A stretch of DNA of 64,000 bases, from contig NW_027480438.1 in assembly GCF_051401765.1 (NCBI RefSeq), forward strand, positions 4,278,001 to 4,342,000, read 5' to 3'. The position numbers and the translations under genes are program-made. Under the pieces are notes generated by a model, which saw only the letters and a program-made list of their open reading frames with translations, had not been told where the DNA came from and did not search any database. Every line of letters begins with the position of its first letter. Position 1 is the first letter of the stretch. Origin of the DNA: Calliopsis andreniformis (taxonomy: Eukaryota; Arthropoda; Insecta; Hymenoptera; Andrenidae). Below, in pieces: positions 27,305 through 40,466 of this stretch.

Positions 27305-30300
27305 CTGAATCCTCAATCCTGAATCCTCAATCTTCAGACCTCAGTCCTCAACAATCAGTTGTCAATTCTCAATCCTCAATAGAATATCATCAATTCACAG
27401 TTTTCAATACACAATACTCAATCTGCAATCTTTAAATCACTATCCACAAACACCAATTCTTATCACTCAACCCTCAACTCTCAGTCCCCAAACCTCAATC
27501 TTCAATCCTCAACCCTCAATCCTCAATCCTCAATCATCAATCCTCAATCTTCAATACTCAATCCTCAATCCTCAATCCTCAACCCTCAATCCTCAATCCT
27601 CTATCTTAAATCCTCAAACCTCAATCCTCAATCCACAATCCTCAATTCTCAATCTTCAATCCTCAATACTCAATCTTAAATCCTCAATCCTCAATCCTCA
27701 ATCCTCAATCCTCAATCCTCAATCCTCAATCCTCATCCTTCAATCCTCAATACCCAATCCTCAATCTTCAATCCTCAATCCTCAATCCTCAATTCTCAAT
27801 CCTCAACCCTCAGCCCTCAGTCCTTAAACCTCAATCCTCAACCCTCAGCCCTCATCCTCAATCCTCAATCCTCAATCCTCAATCCTTAATCTTCACTCCT
27901 CAATCCACAATCCTCAATCCTCAATCCTCAAACCTCAGTCCTCAAACCACAATCCTGAATCCTCAATCCTGAATCCTCAATCTTCAGCCCTCAGTCCTCA
28001 ACAATCACTTGTCAATCCTCAATCCTCACTAGAATATCCTCAGTTCAGAGCTTTCCATACGCAATACTCAATCTGCGATCTCCAAATCTCTATCCACAAA
28101 CATCAATTCTCATCACTCAACCCTCAACACTCAGTCCCCAATCCTCAATCTGCAATCCTCAATCCTCAACACTCAATCCTCAATCCTCAACCTTCAATCC
28201 TCAATACTCAATCTTCAATCCTCAATCCTCAACACTCAATCCTCAGTCCTCAAACCTCAATTCTGAATCCTCGATCCTGAATCCTCAATCTCCAGCCCTC
28301 AGTCCTGAACAATCAGGTGACAATCCTCAATCCTTAATAGAATATCCTCAATTCACAGTTTTCAATACTCAATACTCAATCTGCAATCTTCAAATCTCTA
28401 TCCACAAACATCAATTCTCATCACTCAACACTCAACACTCAGTCCTCAATGTTCAATCCTCAATCCTCAATCCTTAATTCTCAATCTTCAATCCTCAATA
28501 CTCAATCTTAAATCCTCAATCCTCAATCCTCAATACCTAACCCTCAATCTTCAATCCTCAATCCTCAATCCTCAATTCTCAATCCTCAATCCTCAACCCT
28601 CAATCCTCAATCCTCAATCCTCAATCCTCAATCCTCAATCCTCAACCCTCAATCGTCAGTCTTCAAAACTCAATATTCAATCTTCAATCCTCAATCCTCA
28701 ATCCCTAATCCTCAATCCTCATCCTTCATTCCTCAATACCCAATCCTCAATCTTCAATCCTCAATCCTCAATCCTCAATTCTCAATCCTCAATCCTCAGT
28801 CCTCAGTCCTTAAACCTCAATCCTCAGCCCTCAGCCCTCATCCTCAATCCTCAATCCTCAATCCTCAATCCTCAACCTTCAATCCTCAATCCTCAATCCT
28901 CAATCATCAATCCTCAATCTTCAATACTCAATCCTCAATCCTCAATCCTCAATCCTCAATCCTTAATCTTCAATCCTCAATACTCAATCTATAATCCTCA
29001 ATCCTCAACCCTCAATCTTCAATCCTCAATCCCCAATACTCAATCTTCAATCCTCAATCCTCAATCCTCAATCATCAATCCTCAATCTTCAATACTCAAT
29101 CCTCAATCCTCAATCCTCAATCCTCAGTCCTCAAACCTCAATTCTGAATCCTCAATCCTGAATCCTCAATCTTCAGCCCTCAGTCCTCAACAATCAGGTG
29201 ACAATCCTCAATCCTCAATAGAATATCCTCTATTCACAGTTTTCAATACTCAATACTCAATCTGCAATCTTCAAATCACTATCCAGAAACATCAATTCTC
29301 ATCACTCAACCCTCAACACTCAGTCCTCAATGTTCAATCCTCAATCCTCAATCCTCAATCTTCAATCCTCAATACTCAATCTATAATCCTGAATCCTCAA
29401 CCCTCAATCTTCAATCCTCAATCCCCAATACTCAATCTTCAATCCTCAATCCTCAATCCTCAATCATCAATCCTCAATCTTCAATACTCAATCCTCAATC
29501 CTCAATCCTCAATCCTCAATCCTTAATCCTCAATCATCAATCCTCAATCTTCAATCCTCAACACTCAATCTTTAATCCTCAATCTTCAGTCCTCAATCCT
29601 CAATCCTCAACCCTCAATCCTCAATCCTCACACCTCAAACATCAATACTCAACCCTCAGTCCTCGTCCTCAATCCACAACGCTCAATCCTCAATCCCCAA
29701 TCTTCAATCATCAACATTCAATCTTCAGTCCTCAATCCTCAATCCTCAATCCTCAATCCTCATTTCTCAATGTTCAATCAGCAATACCCAATCCTCAATC
29801 TTCAATCCTCAATCCTCAATCCTCAATCCTCACTCCTCAATCCTCAATCCTCAGTCCTCAAACCTCAATCCTGAATCCTCAATCCTGAATCCTCAATCTT
29901 CAGACCTCAGTCCTCAACAATCAGTTGTCAATCCTCAATCCTCCATAGAATATCATCAATTCACAGTTTTCAATACTCAATACTGAATCTGTAATCTTTA
30001 AATCTCTATCCACAAACATCAATTCTCATCACTCAATCCTCAACACTCGGTCCCCAATCCTCAATCATCAATCCTCAATACTCAATCCTCAATCCTCAAT
30101 CCTCAATCTTCAATCCTCAATACTCAATCGTCAGTCCTCAAACCTCAATCCTCAATCCTCAATCCTCAACCCTCAATCGTGAGTCTTCAAACCTCAATAC
30201 TCAATATTCAATCCTCAATCCTCAATCCTCAATCCTCAATCCTCAATCCTCATCCTTCAATCCTCAATACGCAATCCTCAATCTTTAATCCTCAATCCTC

Positions 30301-31168
30301 AATCCTCAATTCTCAATCCTCAATCCTCAGTCCTCAGTCCTTAAACCTCAATCCTCAACCCTCAGCCCTCATCATCAATCCTCAATCCTCAATCCTCAAT
30401 CCTCAATCCTCAATCTTCAACCCTCAACACTCAGTCCTCAATGTTCAAACCTCAATCCTCAATTCTCAATCTTCAATCCTCAATACTCAATCTTCAATCC
30501 TCAATCCTCAATACTCAATCCTCAATACTCAATCCTCAAACCGCAATCATCAATCCTCAATCTTCAATACTCAATCCTCAATCCTCAATCCTCAATACTC
30601 AATCCTCAATCCTCAATCATCAATCCTCAATCTTTAATCCTCAATACTCAATCTTTAATCCTCAGTCCTCAATCCTCAATCTTCAATCTTTAATCCTCAA
30701 CCCGCAATCCTCAATCCTCAATCCTCAATCCTCAGTCCTCAATCCGCAATCTTCAATCCTCAATACTCAATCTTCAATCCTCAATCCTCAATCCTCAACC
30801 CTCAGTCCTCATTCTTCAATTCTCAATAACCAATCCTCAATCTTCAATCCTCATTCCTCAATCCTCAATTCTCAATCCTCAATCCTCAATCCACAGACCT
30901 CAAACATCAATACTCAACCCTCAGTCCTCGTCCTCAATCCGCAACTCTCAAGCCTCAATCCTCAATCTTCAATCATCAATATTCAATCTTCAATACTCAA
31001 TTATCAATCCTCAATCATCAATCCTCAATCCCCAATGTTCAATTCTCGATACCCAAACCTCAATCTTCAATCCTCAATCCTCAATCCTCAATGCTCAATC
31101 CTCAATCTTCAATCATGAATATTCAATCTTCAATACTCAATCCTCAATCCTCAATCCTCAATCCTCAA
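27305..31168 (+). repeat. Higher-order repeat copy 6, right end replaced by domain E
   Basis: Core anchors: alpha1 27380, beta 28030, gamma 28338, delta 29219, epsilon 29946. The conserved module is at 30441-31118. It parallels copy 3 throughout (offset 14829), including the switch into domain E. Confidence 0.83.
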
Positions 31169-34100
31169 TCCTCAATGTTCAATCCTCGATACCCAATCCT
31201 CAATCCTCAATCCTCAATACTCAGTCCTCAAACCACAATCCTGAATTCTCAATCCTGAATCCTCAATCTTCAGCCCTCAGTCCTGAACAATCAGGAGACA
31301 ATCCTCAATCCTCAATAGAATATCCTCAATTCACAGTTTTCAATACTCAATACTCAATCTGCAATCTTCAAGTAGCTATCCACAAACATCAATTCTCATC
31401 TCTCAACACTCAACACTCAGTCCTCAATGTTCAACCCTCAACCCTCAATTCTCAATCTTCAATCCTCAATACTCAATCCTCAATCCTCATCCTTCAATCC
31501 TCAATACCCAATCCTCAATCTTCAATCCTCAATCCTCAATCCTCAATCCTCAGTCCTCAGTCCTTAAACCTCAATCCTCAATCCTCAATTCTCAATCCTC
31601 AATCCTCAACCCTCAATCCTCAATCCTCAATCCTCAATCCTCAATCCTCAATTCTCAATCCTCAATCCTCAACCCCCAATCCTCAATCCTCAATCCTCAA
31701 TCCTCAACCCTCAATCGTCAGTCTTCAAACCTCAATATTCAATCTTCAATCGTCAATCCTCAATCCTCATTCCTCAATCCTCAATCCTCAGACCTCAAAC
31801 ATCAATACCCAACCCTCAGTCCTCGTCCTCAATCCGCAACACTCAATCCTCAATCCTCAATCTTCAATCATCAATATTCAATCTTCAATACTCAATCCTC
31901 AATCCTCAATCCTCAATCCTCAATCCTCAATCCTCAATGTTCAATCCTCGATACCCAATCCTCAATCTTCAATCCTCAATCCTCAATCCTCAATCCTCAA
32001 TCCTCAATCCTCAATCCTCAGTCCTCAAACCACAATCCTGAATCCTCAATCCTGAATCCTCAATCTTCAGCCCTCAGTCCTCAACAATCAGATGTCAATC
32101 CTCAATCCTCACTAGAATATCCTCAGTTCAGAGCTTTCCATACGCAGTACTCAATCTGCAATCTTCAAATCTCTATCCACAAACATCAATTCTCGTCACT
32201 CAACACTCAGCACTCAGTCCTCAATGTTCAATCCTGAATCCTCAATCCTCAATCTTCAATCCTCAATACTTAATCTTAAATCCTCAATCCTCAACCTTCA
32301 ATACCCAATCCTCAATCTTCAATCCTCAATCCTCAATCCTCAATCCTCAATCCTCAATCCTCAACCCTCAATCCTCAATCCTCAATCCTCAATCCTCAAC
32401 CCTCAATCGTCAGTCTTCAAACCTCAATATTCAATCTTCAATCGTCAATCCTCAATCCTCAATCCTCAATCCTCAATCCTCAGACCTCAAACATCAATAC
32501 CCAACCCTCAGTCCTCGTCCTCAATCCGCAACACTCAATCCTCAATCCTCAATCTTCAATCATCAATATTCAATCTTCAATACTCAATCCTCAATCCTCA
32601 ATCCTCAATCCTCAATCCTCAATCCTCAATCCTCAATGTTCAATCCTCGATACCCAATCCTCAATCTTCAATCCTCAATCCTCAATCCTCAATCCTCAAT
32701 CCTCAATCCTCAATCCTCAGTCCTCAAACCACAATCCTGAATCCTCAATCCTGAATCCTCAATCTTCAGCCTTCAGTCCTCAACAATCAGATGTCAATCC
32801 TCAATCCTCACTAGAATATCCTCAGTTCAGAGCTTTCCATACGCAATACTCAGTCTGCAATCTGCAAATCTCTATCCACAAACATCAATACTCATCACTC
32901 AACCCTCAACACTCAGTCCCCAATCCTCAATCTTCAATACTCAATCCTCAACCCTCAATCCTCAATCCTCAATCTTCAATCCTCAATACTCAATCTTCAA
33001 TCCTCAATCATCAATCCTCAATCCTCAGTCCTCAAACCTCAATTCTGAATCCTCGATCCTGAATCCTCAATCTCCAGCCCTCAGTCCTGAACAATCAGGT
33101 GACAATCCTCAATCCTCAATAGAATATCCTCAATTCACAGTTTTCAATACTCAATACTCAATCTGCAATCTTCAAATCTCTATCCACAGACATCAATTCT
33201 CATCACACAACACTCAACACTCAGTCCTCAATGTTCAATCCTCAATCCTCAATTCTCAATCTTCAATCCTCAATACTCAATCTTAAATCCTCAATCCTCA
33301 ACCCTGAATACCCAATCCTCAATCTTCAATCCTCAATCCTCAATCCTCAATTCTCAATCCTCAATCCTCAACCCTCAATCCTCAATCCTCAATCCTCAAT
33401 TGTCAACCCTCAATCGTCAGTCTTCAAACCTCAATATTCAATCTTCAATCCTCAATCCTCAATCCTCAATCCTCAATCCTCATCCTTCATTCCTGAATAC
33501 CCAATCCTCAATCTTCAATCCTCAATCCTCAGTCCTCAAATCTCAATCCTCAATCCTCAGTCCTCAGTCCTTAAACCTCAATCCTCAGCCCTCAGCCCTC
33601 ATTCTCAATCCTCAATCCTCAATCCTCAATCCTCAATCTTCAATCCTCAATACTCAATCTTCAATCCTCAATCCTCAATCCTCAGTCCTCAAACCTCAAT
33701 TCTGAATCCTCAATCCTGAATCCTCAATCTTCAGCCCTCAGTCCTCAACAATCAGGTGACAATCCTCAATCCTTAATAGAATATCCTCAATTCACAGTTT
33801 TCAATACTCAATACTCAATCTGCAATCTTCAAATCACTATCCACAAACATCAATTCTCATCACTCAACCCTCAACACTCAGTCCTCAATGTTCAATCCTC
33901 AGTCCTCAATTCTCAATCTTCAATCCTCAATACTCAATCTATAATCCTCAATCCTCAATCCTCAATCTTCAATCCTCAATCCCCAATACTCAATCCTCAA
34001 TCCTCAATCCTCAATCCTCAATCATCAATCCTCAGTCTTCAAACCTCAATACTCAATCTCCAATCCTCAATCCTCAATCCTCAATCCTCAATTCTCAATC

Positions 34101-36389
34101 CTCATCCTTCAATCCTCAATTCCCAATCCTCAATCTTCAATCCTCAATCATCAATCCTCAATTCTCAATCCTCAATCCTCAGTCCTCAGTCCTTAAACCT
34201 CAATCCTCAACCCTTAGTCCTCATCCTCAATCCTCAATCCTCAATCCTCAATCCTCAATCCTCAATCTTCAACCCTCAACACTCAGTCCTCAATGTTCAA
34301 ACCTCAATCCTCAATTCTCAATCTTCAATTCTCAATACTCAATCTTCAATCCTCATTCCTCAATCCTCAATCCTCAATCCTCAATCCTCAATCCTCAATC
34401 ATCAATCCTCAATCTTTAATACTCAATCCTCTATCCTCAATCCTCAATACTCAATCCTCAATCCTCAATCATCAATCCTCAATCTTCAATCCTCAATACT
34501 CAATCTTTAATCCTCAGTCCTCAATCCTCAATCTTCAGTCTTCAATCCTCAACCCGCAATCCTCAATCCCCAATCCTCAATCCTCAGTCCTCAATCCGCA
34601 ATATTCAATCCTCAATACTCAATCTTCAATCCTCAATCCTCAATCCTCAACCCTCAGTCCTCATTCTTCAATCCTCAATAACCAATCCTCAATCTTCAAT
34701 CCTCATTCCTCAATCCTCAATTCTCAATCCTCAATCCTCAATCCTCAGACCTCAAACATAAATACTCAACCCTCAGTCCTCGTCGTCAATCCGCAACACT
34801 CAATCCTCAATCCTCAATCTTCAATCATCAATATTCAATCTTCAGTACTCAATCCTCAATCCTCAATCCTCAATCCTCAATCCTCAATGTTCAATCCTCG
34901 ATACCCAATCCTCAATCTTCAATCCTCAATCCTCAATCCTCAATCCTCAATCCTCAATCCTCAATCCTCAGTCCTCATACCACAATCCTGAATCCTCAAT
35001 CCTGAATCCTCAATTTTCAGCCCTCAGTTCTCAACAATCAGTTGTCAATCCTCAATCCTCACTAGAATAACCTCAGTTCAGAGCTTTCCATACGCAGTAC
35101 TCAATCTGCAATCTTCAAATCCCTATTCACAAACATCAATTCCCATCACTCAACCCTCAACACTCAGTCCCCAATCCTCAATCTGCAATCCTCAATCCTC
35201 AACCTTCAATCCTCAATCCTCAATCTTCAATCCTCAGTACTCAATCTTCAATCCTCAATCCTCAATCCTCAATCCTCAATCCTCAACCTTCAATCCTCAA
35301 TCCTCAATCCTCAGTCCTCAAACCTCAATTCTGAATCCTCAATCGTGAATCCTCAATCTTCAGCCCTCAGTCCTCAACATTCAGGTGACAATCCTCAATC
35401 CTCAATAGAATATCCTCTATTCACAGTTTTCAATACTCAATACTCAATCTGCAATCTTCAAATCACTATCCACAAAAATCAATTTTCATCACTCAACCCT
35501 CAACACTCAGTCCTCAATGTTCAATCCTCAATCCTCAATTCTCAATCTTCAATCCTCAATACTCGATCTATAATCCTCAATCCTCAATCCTCAATCTTCA
35601 ATCCCCAATCCTCAATCTTCAATCCTCAATCCTCAATCCTCAATCCTCAATCCTCAATCCTCAATCTTCAATCCTCTACACTCAATCATCAATCTTCAAT
35701 CCTCAATACTCAACCTTCAATCCTCAAAGCTCAATCCTCAACATTCAATCCTCAATACTCAATCTCCAATCGTCAATCCTCAGTCCTCATCCTCAATCCT
35801 CAATACTCAATCCTCAATCCTCAATCTTCAATCCTCAATACTCAATATTCAACCCTCAATCCTCAATCCTCAGACCTCAAACCTCAATTCTGAATCCTCA
35901 ATCCTGAATCCTCAATCTTCAGCCCTCAGTCCTCAACAATCAGGTGAAAATCCTCAATCCTCAATAGAATATCCTCAATTCGCAGCTTTCGATACACAAT
36001 ACTCAATCTGCAATCTTCAAATCTCTATCCACAAACATCAATTCTCATCACTCAACCCTCAACACTCAGTCCTCAATGTTCAATTCTCAATCCTCAATCC
36101 TCAACCCTCAATCCTCAATCCTCAATCCTCAATCCTCAATCCTCAACCCTCAATCGTCAGTCTTCACACCTCAATATTCAATCTTCAATCCTCAATCCTC
36201 AATCCTGAATCCTCAATCTTCAGACCTCAGTCCTCAACAATCAGTTGTCAATTCTCAATACTCAATAGAATATCATCAACTCACAGTTTTCAATACTCAA
36301 TACTGATCTGTAATCTTTAAATCTCTATCCACAAACATCAATTCTCATCACTCAAACCTCAACACTCAGTCCCCAATCCTCAATCATCA
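31169..36389 (+). repeat. Divergent domain E2
   Basis: Core anchors: 31316 (gamma'), 32113 (beta'/gamma' hybrid), 32812, 33120, 33777, 35063 (variant GAATAAC instead of GAATATC), 35406 (delta-like, CTCTATTC), 35965 (AGGTGAAAA, then CGCAGCTTTCGATAC) and 36266 (alpha-like, with TACTGATCTG having lost one A). The spacings from 32812 to 36266 are 308, 657, 1286, 343, 559 and 301 bp, and they are repeated exactly in E3. Confidence 0.82.
32038..32220 (+). repeat. Hybrid core at a 266-bp deletion
   Basis: The left half has the beta' diagnostic TACGCAGTACTC, as in the core at 17284. The right half has TCTCTATCC and TTCTCGTCACTCAACACTC, as in the core at 17550. The crossover therefore lies inside the shared stretch at about 32149-32170. 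This is what unequal recombination between two neighbouring cores would leave. Confidence 0.8.
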
Positions 36390-38960
36390 ATCCTCAATCC
36401 TCAATTCTTAATCCTCAATACTCAATGCTCAATCGTTAATCCTCAATCCCCAATCCTTAATTTTCAATCCTCAATCCTCAATCCTCAATCCACAATCCTC
36501 AATATTCAATCCTCAATACTCAATCTTGCATCCTCAATCCGCAATCCTCAATCCTTAATCCTCAATCCTCAATCCTCTATCCTCAATCTTGAATCCTCAA
36601 TACTCAATCTTCAATCCCCAATCCTCAATCTTCAATCCTCAATCCTCAATCCTCAATCCTCAATCCTCAATCCTCAATGTTCAATCCTCAACAGTCAATC
36701 ATCAATCTTCAATCCTCAATACTCAATCTTCAATCCTCAATGCTCAATCCTCAACCTTCAATCCTCAATACTCAATCTTCAATCGTCAATCCTCAGTCCT
36801 CATCCTCAATCCTCAATCCTCAATCCTCAATCCACAATCCTCAATATTCAATCCTCAATCCTCAATCCCCAATTCTCAGTCCTCAATCCTCAATCCTCAG
36901 ACCTCAAACATCAATCCCCAACCGTCAGTCCTCGTCCTCAATCCTCAACACTCAATCCTAAATCCTCAATCTTCAATCGTCAATACTAAATCTTCAATGC
37001 TCAATCTTCAATCTTCAATCCTCAATCCTCAATCCTCAATATTCAACACACAACCCTCAACCATCAATCCTCAATACTCAACCATCAATACTCAATTCTC
37101 AATACTCAATAGCATATCCTGAATTCTCATGGTTCAATACTCAATCCACAAATACAATAATCAAATCTCAATCCTCAAACATCAATCCTCAACACTCAAT
37201 ACTTAACACTCAATCCTCAGTCCTCAAACCTCAATCCCGAATCCTCAATCCTGAATCCTCAATCTTCAGCCCTCAGTCCTCAACAATCAATTGTCAATCC
37301 TCAATCCTCAATAGAATATCCTCAATTCACAGTTTTCAATACTCAAACCCCATTCTTCAATCTTCAAATCTCAATCCACAAACATCAATTCCCATCACTC
37401 AACCCTCAACACTAAGTCCTCAATATTCAATCCACAGTCCTCAATCCTCAATCTTCAATCCTCAATCCTCAATCCTCAATCGTCATTACTCAATCCTCAA
37501 TCGTCAATCCTCAATCCCCAATCCTCAATCTTCAATCCTCAATCCTCAATCCTCAATCCTCAATAGTCAATCTTCAATCCTCAATACTCAATCTTCAATC
37601 CTCAATCATCAATCCTCAGTCCTCAATCCTCAATCGTCAATCCTCAATCCTCAATCCTCAATTCTCAATCCTCAATCCTCATTCCTCAATCTTCAATCCT
37701 CAATACTCAATCCACAATCCTCAATATTCAATCCTCAATACTCAATCTTCAATCCACAATCCGCAATCCTCAATCCTCAATCCTCAATCTTCAATCCTCA
37801 ATCCTCAATCTTGAATACTCAATACTCAATCTTCAATCCCCAATCCTCAATCTTCAATCCTCAATCCTCAATCCTCAATCCTCAATCCTCAATCCTCAAT
37901 CTTCAATCCTCTACACTCAATCATCAATCTTCAATCCTCAATACTCAACCTTCAATCCTCAAAGCTCAATCCTCAACATTCAATCCTCAATACTCAATCT
38001 TCAATCGTCAATCCTCAGTCCTCATCCTCAATCCTCAATCCTCAATCCTCAATCCTCAATCTTCAATCCTCAATACTCAATATTCAATCCTCAATCCTCA
38101 ATCCTCAGTCCTCAAACCTCAATTCTGAATCCTCAATCCTGAATCCTCAATCTTCAGCCCTCAGTCCTCAACAATCAGGTGACAATCCTCAATCCTCAAT
38201 AGAATATCCTCAATTCGCAGCTTTCGATACACAATACTCAATCTGCAACCTTCAAATCTCTATCCACAAACATCAATTCTCATCACTCAACCCTCAACAC
38301 TCAGTCCTCAATGTTCAATCCTCAATCATCAATCCTCAATCTTCAATCGTCAATATTCAATCTTCAATACTCAATCCTCAATCCTCAATCCTCAATCCTC
38401 AATCTTCAATGTTCAATCCTCGATACCCAGTCCTCAACCTTCAATCCTCAATCCTCAATCCTCAATCCTCAATCCTCAATCCTCAATCCTCAGTCCTCAA
38501 ACCACAATCCTGAATCCTCAATCCTGAATCCTCAATCTTCAGCCCTGAGTCCTCAACAATCAGATGTCAATCCTCAATCCTCACTAGAATATCCTCAGTT
38601 CAGAGCTTTCCATACGCAATACTCAGTCTGCAATCTTCAAATCTCTATCCACAAACATCAATTCTCATCACTCAACCCTCAACACTCAGTCCCCAATCCT
38701 CAATCTTCAATCCTCAATACTCAATCTTCAATCCTCAATCCTCAATCCTCAATCCTCAATTCTCAATCCTTAATCCTCAATCCTCAATCCTCAATCCTCA
38801 ATCCTCAATCCTCAATCCTCAATCCTCAATACTAAATATTCAATCCTCAATACTCAAACTTCAATCCTCAATCCTCAATCCTCAATCCTCACTCCTCATT
38901 CTTCAATCCCCAATACCCAATCCTCAATCTTCAATCCTCAAACCTCAATCCTCAATTCTC
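36390..38960 (+). repeat. Domain F1 (degenerate and rare core types)
   Basis: Contains the most diverged core in the window, near 37100-37170, reading CAATAGCATATCCTGAATTC followed by CATGGTTC and ACAATAATC. Other anchors: 37312 (AATCAATTGTC, then CAAACCCCATTC), 38200 (AGGTGAC, CGCAGCTTTCGATAC) and 38585 (beta', CCCTGAGTCC). Repeated as F2 with an offset of 9588 bp. Confidence 0.8.
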
Positions 38961-40466
38961 AATCCTCAATCCTCAATCCTCAATCCTCAATCCTCAGTCC
39001 TCAATCCTCAATCCTCAATCCTCAATCTTCAATCCTCAATACTCAATCTTCAGTCCTCAATTCTCAATACTCAATACTCAATAATCAGACCTCAACCATC
39101 AATACTGAACCCTCAGTCCTTGTCCTCAATCCACAACCCTCAATCCTCAATCCTCAATCTTCAATCATCAATATTCAATATTCAGTCCTCAATGCTCAAT
39201 CCTCAATCCTCAATCCTCAATCCTCAATGTTCAATCCGCAATACCCAATCCTGAATCTTCAATCCTCAATCCTCAATCCTCAATCCCCAATCCTCAATCC
39301 TCAATCCTCAGTCCTCAAACCTCAATCCTGAATCCTCAATCCTGAATCCTCAATCTTCAGACCTCAGTCCTCAACAATCAGTTGTCAATTCTCAATCCTC
39401 AGTAGAATATCATCAATTCACAGTTTTCAATACACAATACTCAATCTGCAATCTTTAAATCTCTATCCACAAACACCAATTATTATCAATCAACCCTCAA
39501 CTCTCAGTCCCCAAACCTCAATCTTCAATCCTCAACCCTCAATCCTCAATCCTCGATCATCAATCCTCAATCTTCAATACTCAATCCTCAATCCTCAATC
39601 CTCAACCCTCAATCCTCAATCCTCTATCTTAAATCCTCAAACCTCAATCCTCAATCCACAATCCTCAATTCTCAATCTTCAATCCTCAATACTCAATCTT
39701 AAATCCTCAATTCTCAATCCTCAATCCTCAATCCTCAATCCTCAATCCTCAATCCTCATCCTTCAATCCTCAATACCCAATCCTCAATCTTCAATCCTCA
39801 ATCTTCAATCCTCAACTCTCAATCCTCAACCCTCAGCCCTCAGTCCTTAAACCTCAATCCTCAACCCTCAGCCCTCATCCTCAATCCTCAATCCTCAATC
39901 CTCAATCCTTAATCTTCACTCCTCAATCCTCAATCCTCAATCCTCAATCCTCAAACCTCAGTCCTCAATACTAAATATTCAATCCTCAATACTCAGTCTT
40001 GAATCCTCAATCCTCAATCCTCAATCCTCACTCCTCATTCTTCAATCCTCAATACCCAATCCTCAATCTTCAATCCTCAAACCTCAATCCTCAATTCTCA
40101 ATCCTCAATCCTCAATCCTCAGTCCTCAATCCTCAATACTCAATCCTCAATCCTCAATCCTCAATCTTCAATCCTCAATACTCAATCTTCAGTCCTCAAT
40201 TCTCAATACTAAATACTCAATAATCAGACCTCAACCATCAATACTGAACCCTCAGTCCTTGTCCTCAATCCACAACCCTCAATCCTCAATCCTCAATCTT
40301 CAATCATCAATATTCAATATTCAGTCCTCAATCCTCAATCCTCAATCCTCAATCCTCAATCCTCAATGTTCAATCCGCAATACCCAATCATGAATCTTCA
40401 ATCCTCAATCCTCAATCCTCTATCCCCAATCCTCAATCCTCAATCCTCAGTCCTCAAGCCTCAATC
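38961..40466 (+). repeat. Alpha2 interval preceding HOR copy 7
   Basis: Alpha core anchored at 39403 (CAGTAGAATATC, a substitution shared with 48984), followed 1139 bp later by the alpha1 core of the next unit. It has the CTTGTC hexamer module twice, near 39120 and 40260, and the CAATACTAAATATTC landmark near 39966. Confidence 0.78.

Larger units (their letters stand above)
25042..34573 (+). repeat. Segmental duplication A, copy 2 (about 9.5 kb)
   Basis: Partner of 10213-20010. It lacks 266 bp (38 heptamers) between the cores corresponding to 17284 and 17550. Homology with copy 1 ends near 34573/20010, but homology with copy 3 (offset 25434) continues to about 36940. Confidence 0.88.

Noticed and set aside
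32038..32220. Sequencing or assembly error as the cause of the hybrid core
   Set aside because: The two halves match two known neighbouring cores exactly and the lost length is a whole number of heptamers, which fits recombination better. Assembly collapse still cannot be excluded without reads.
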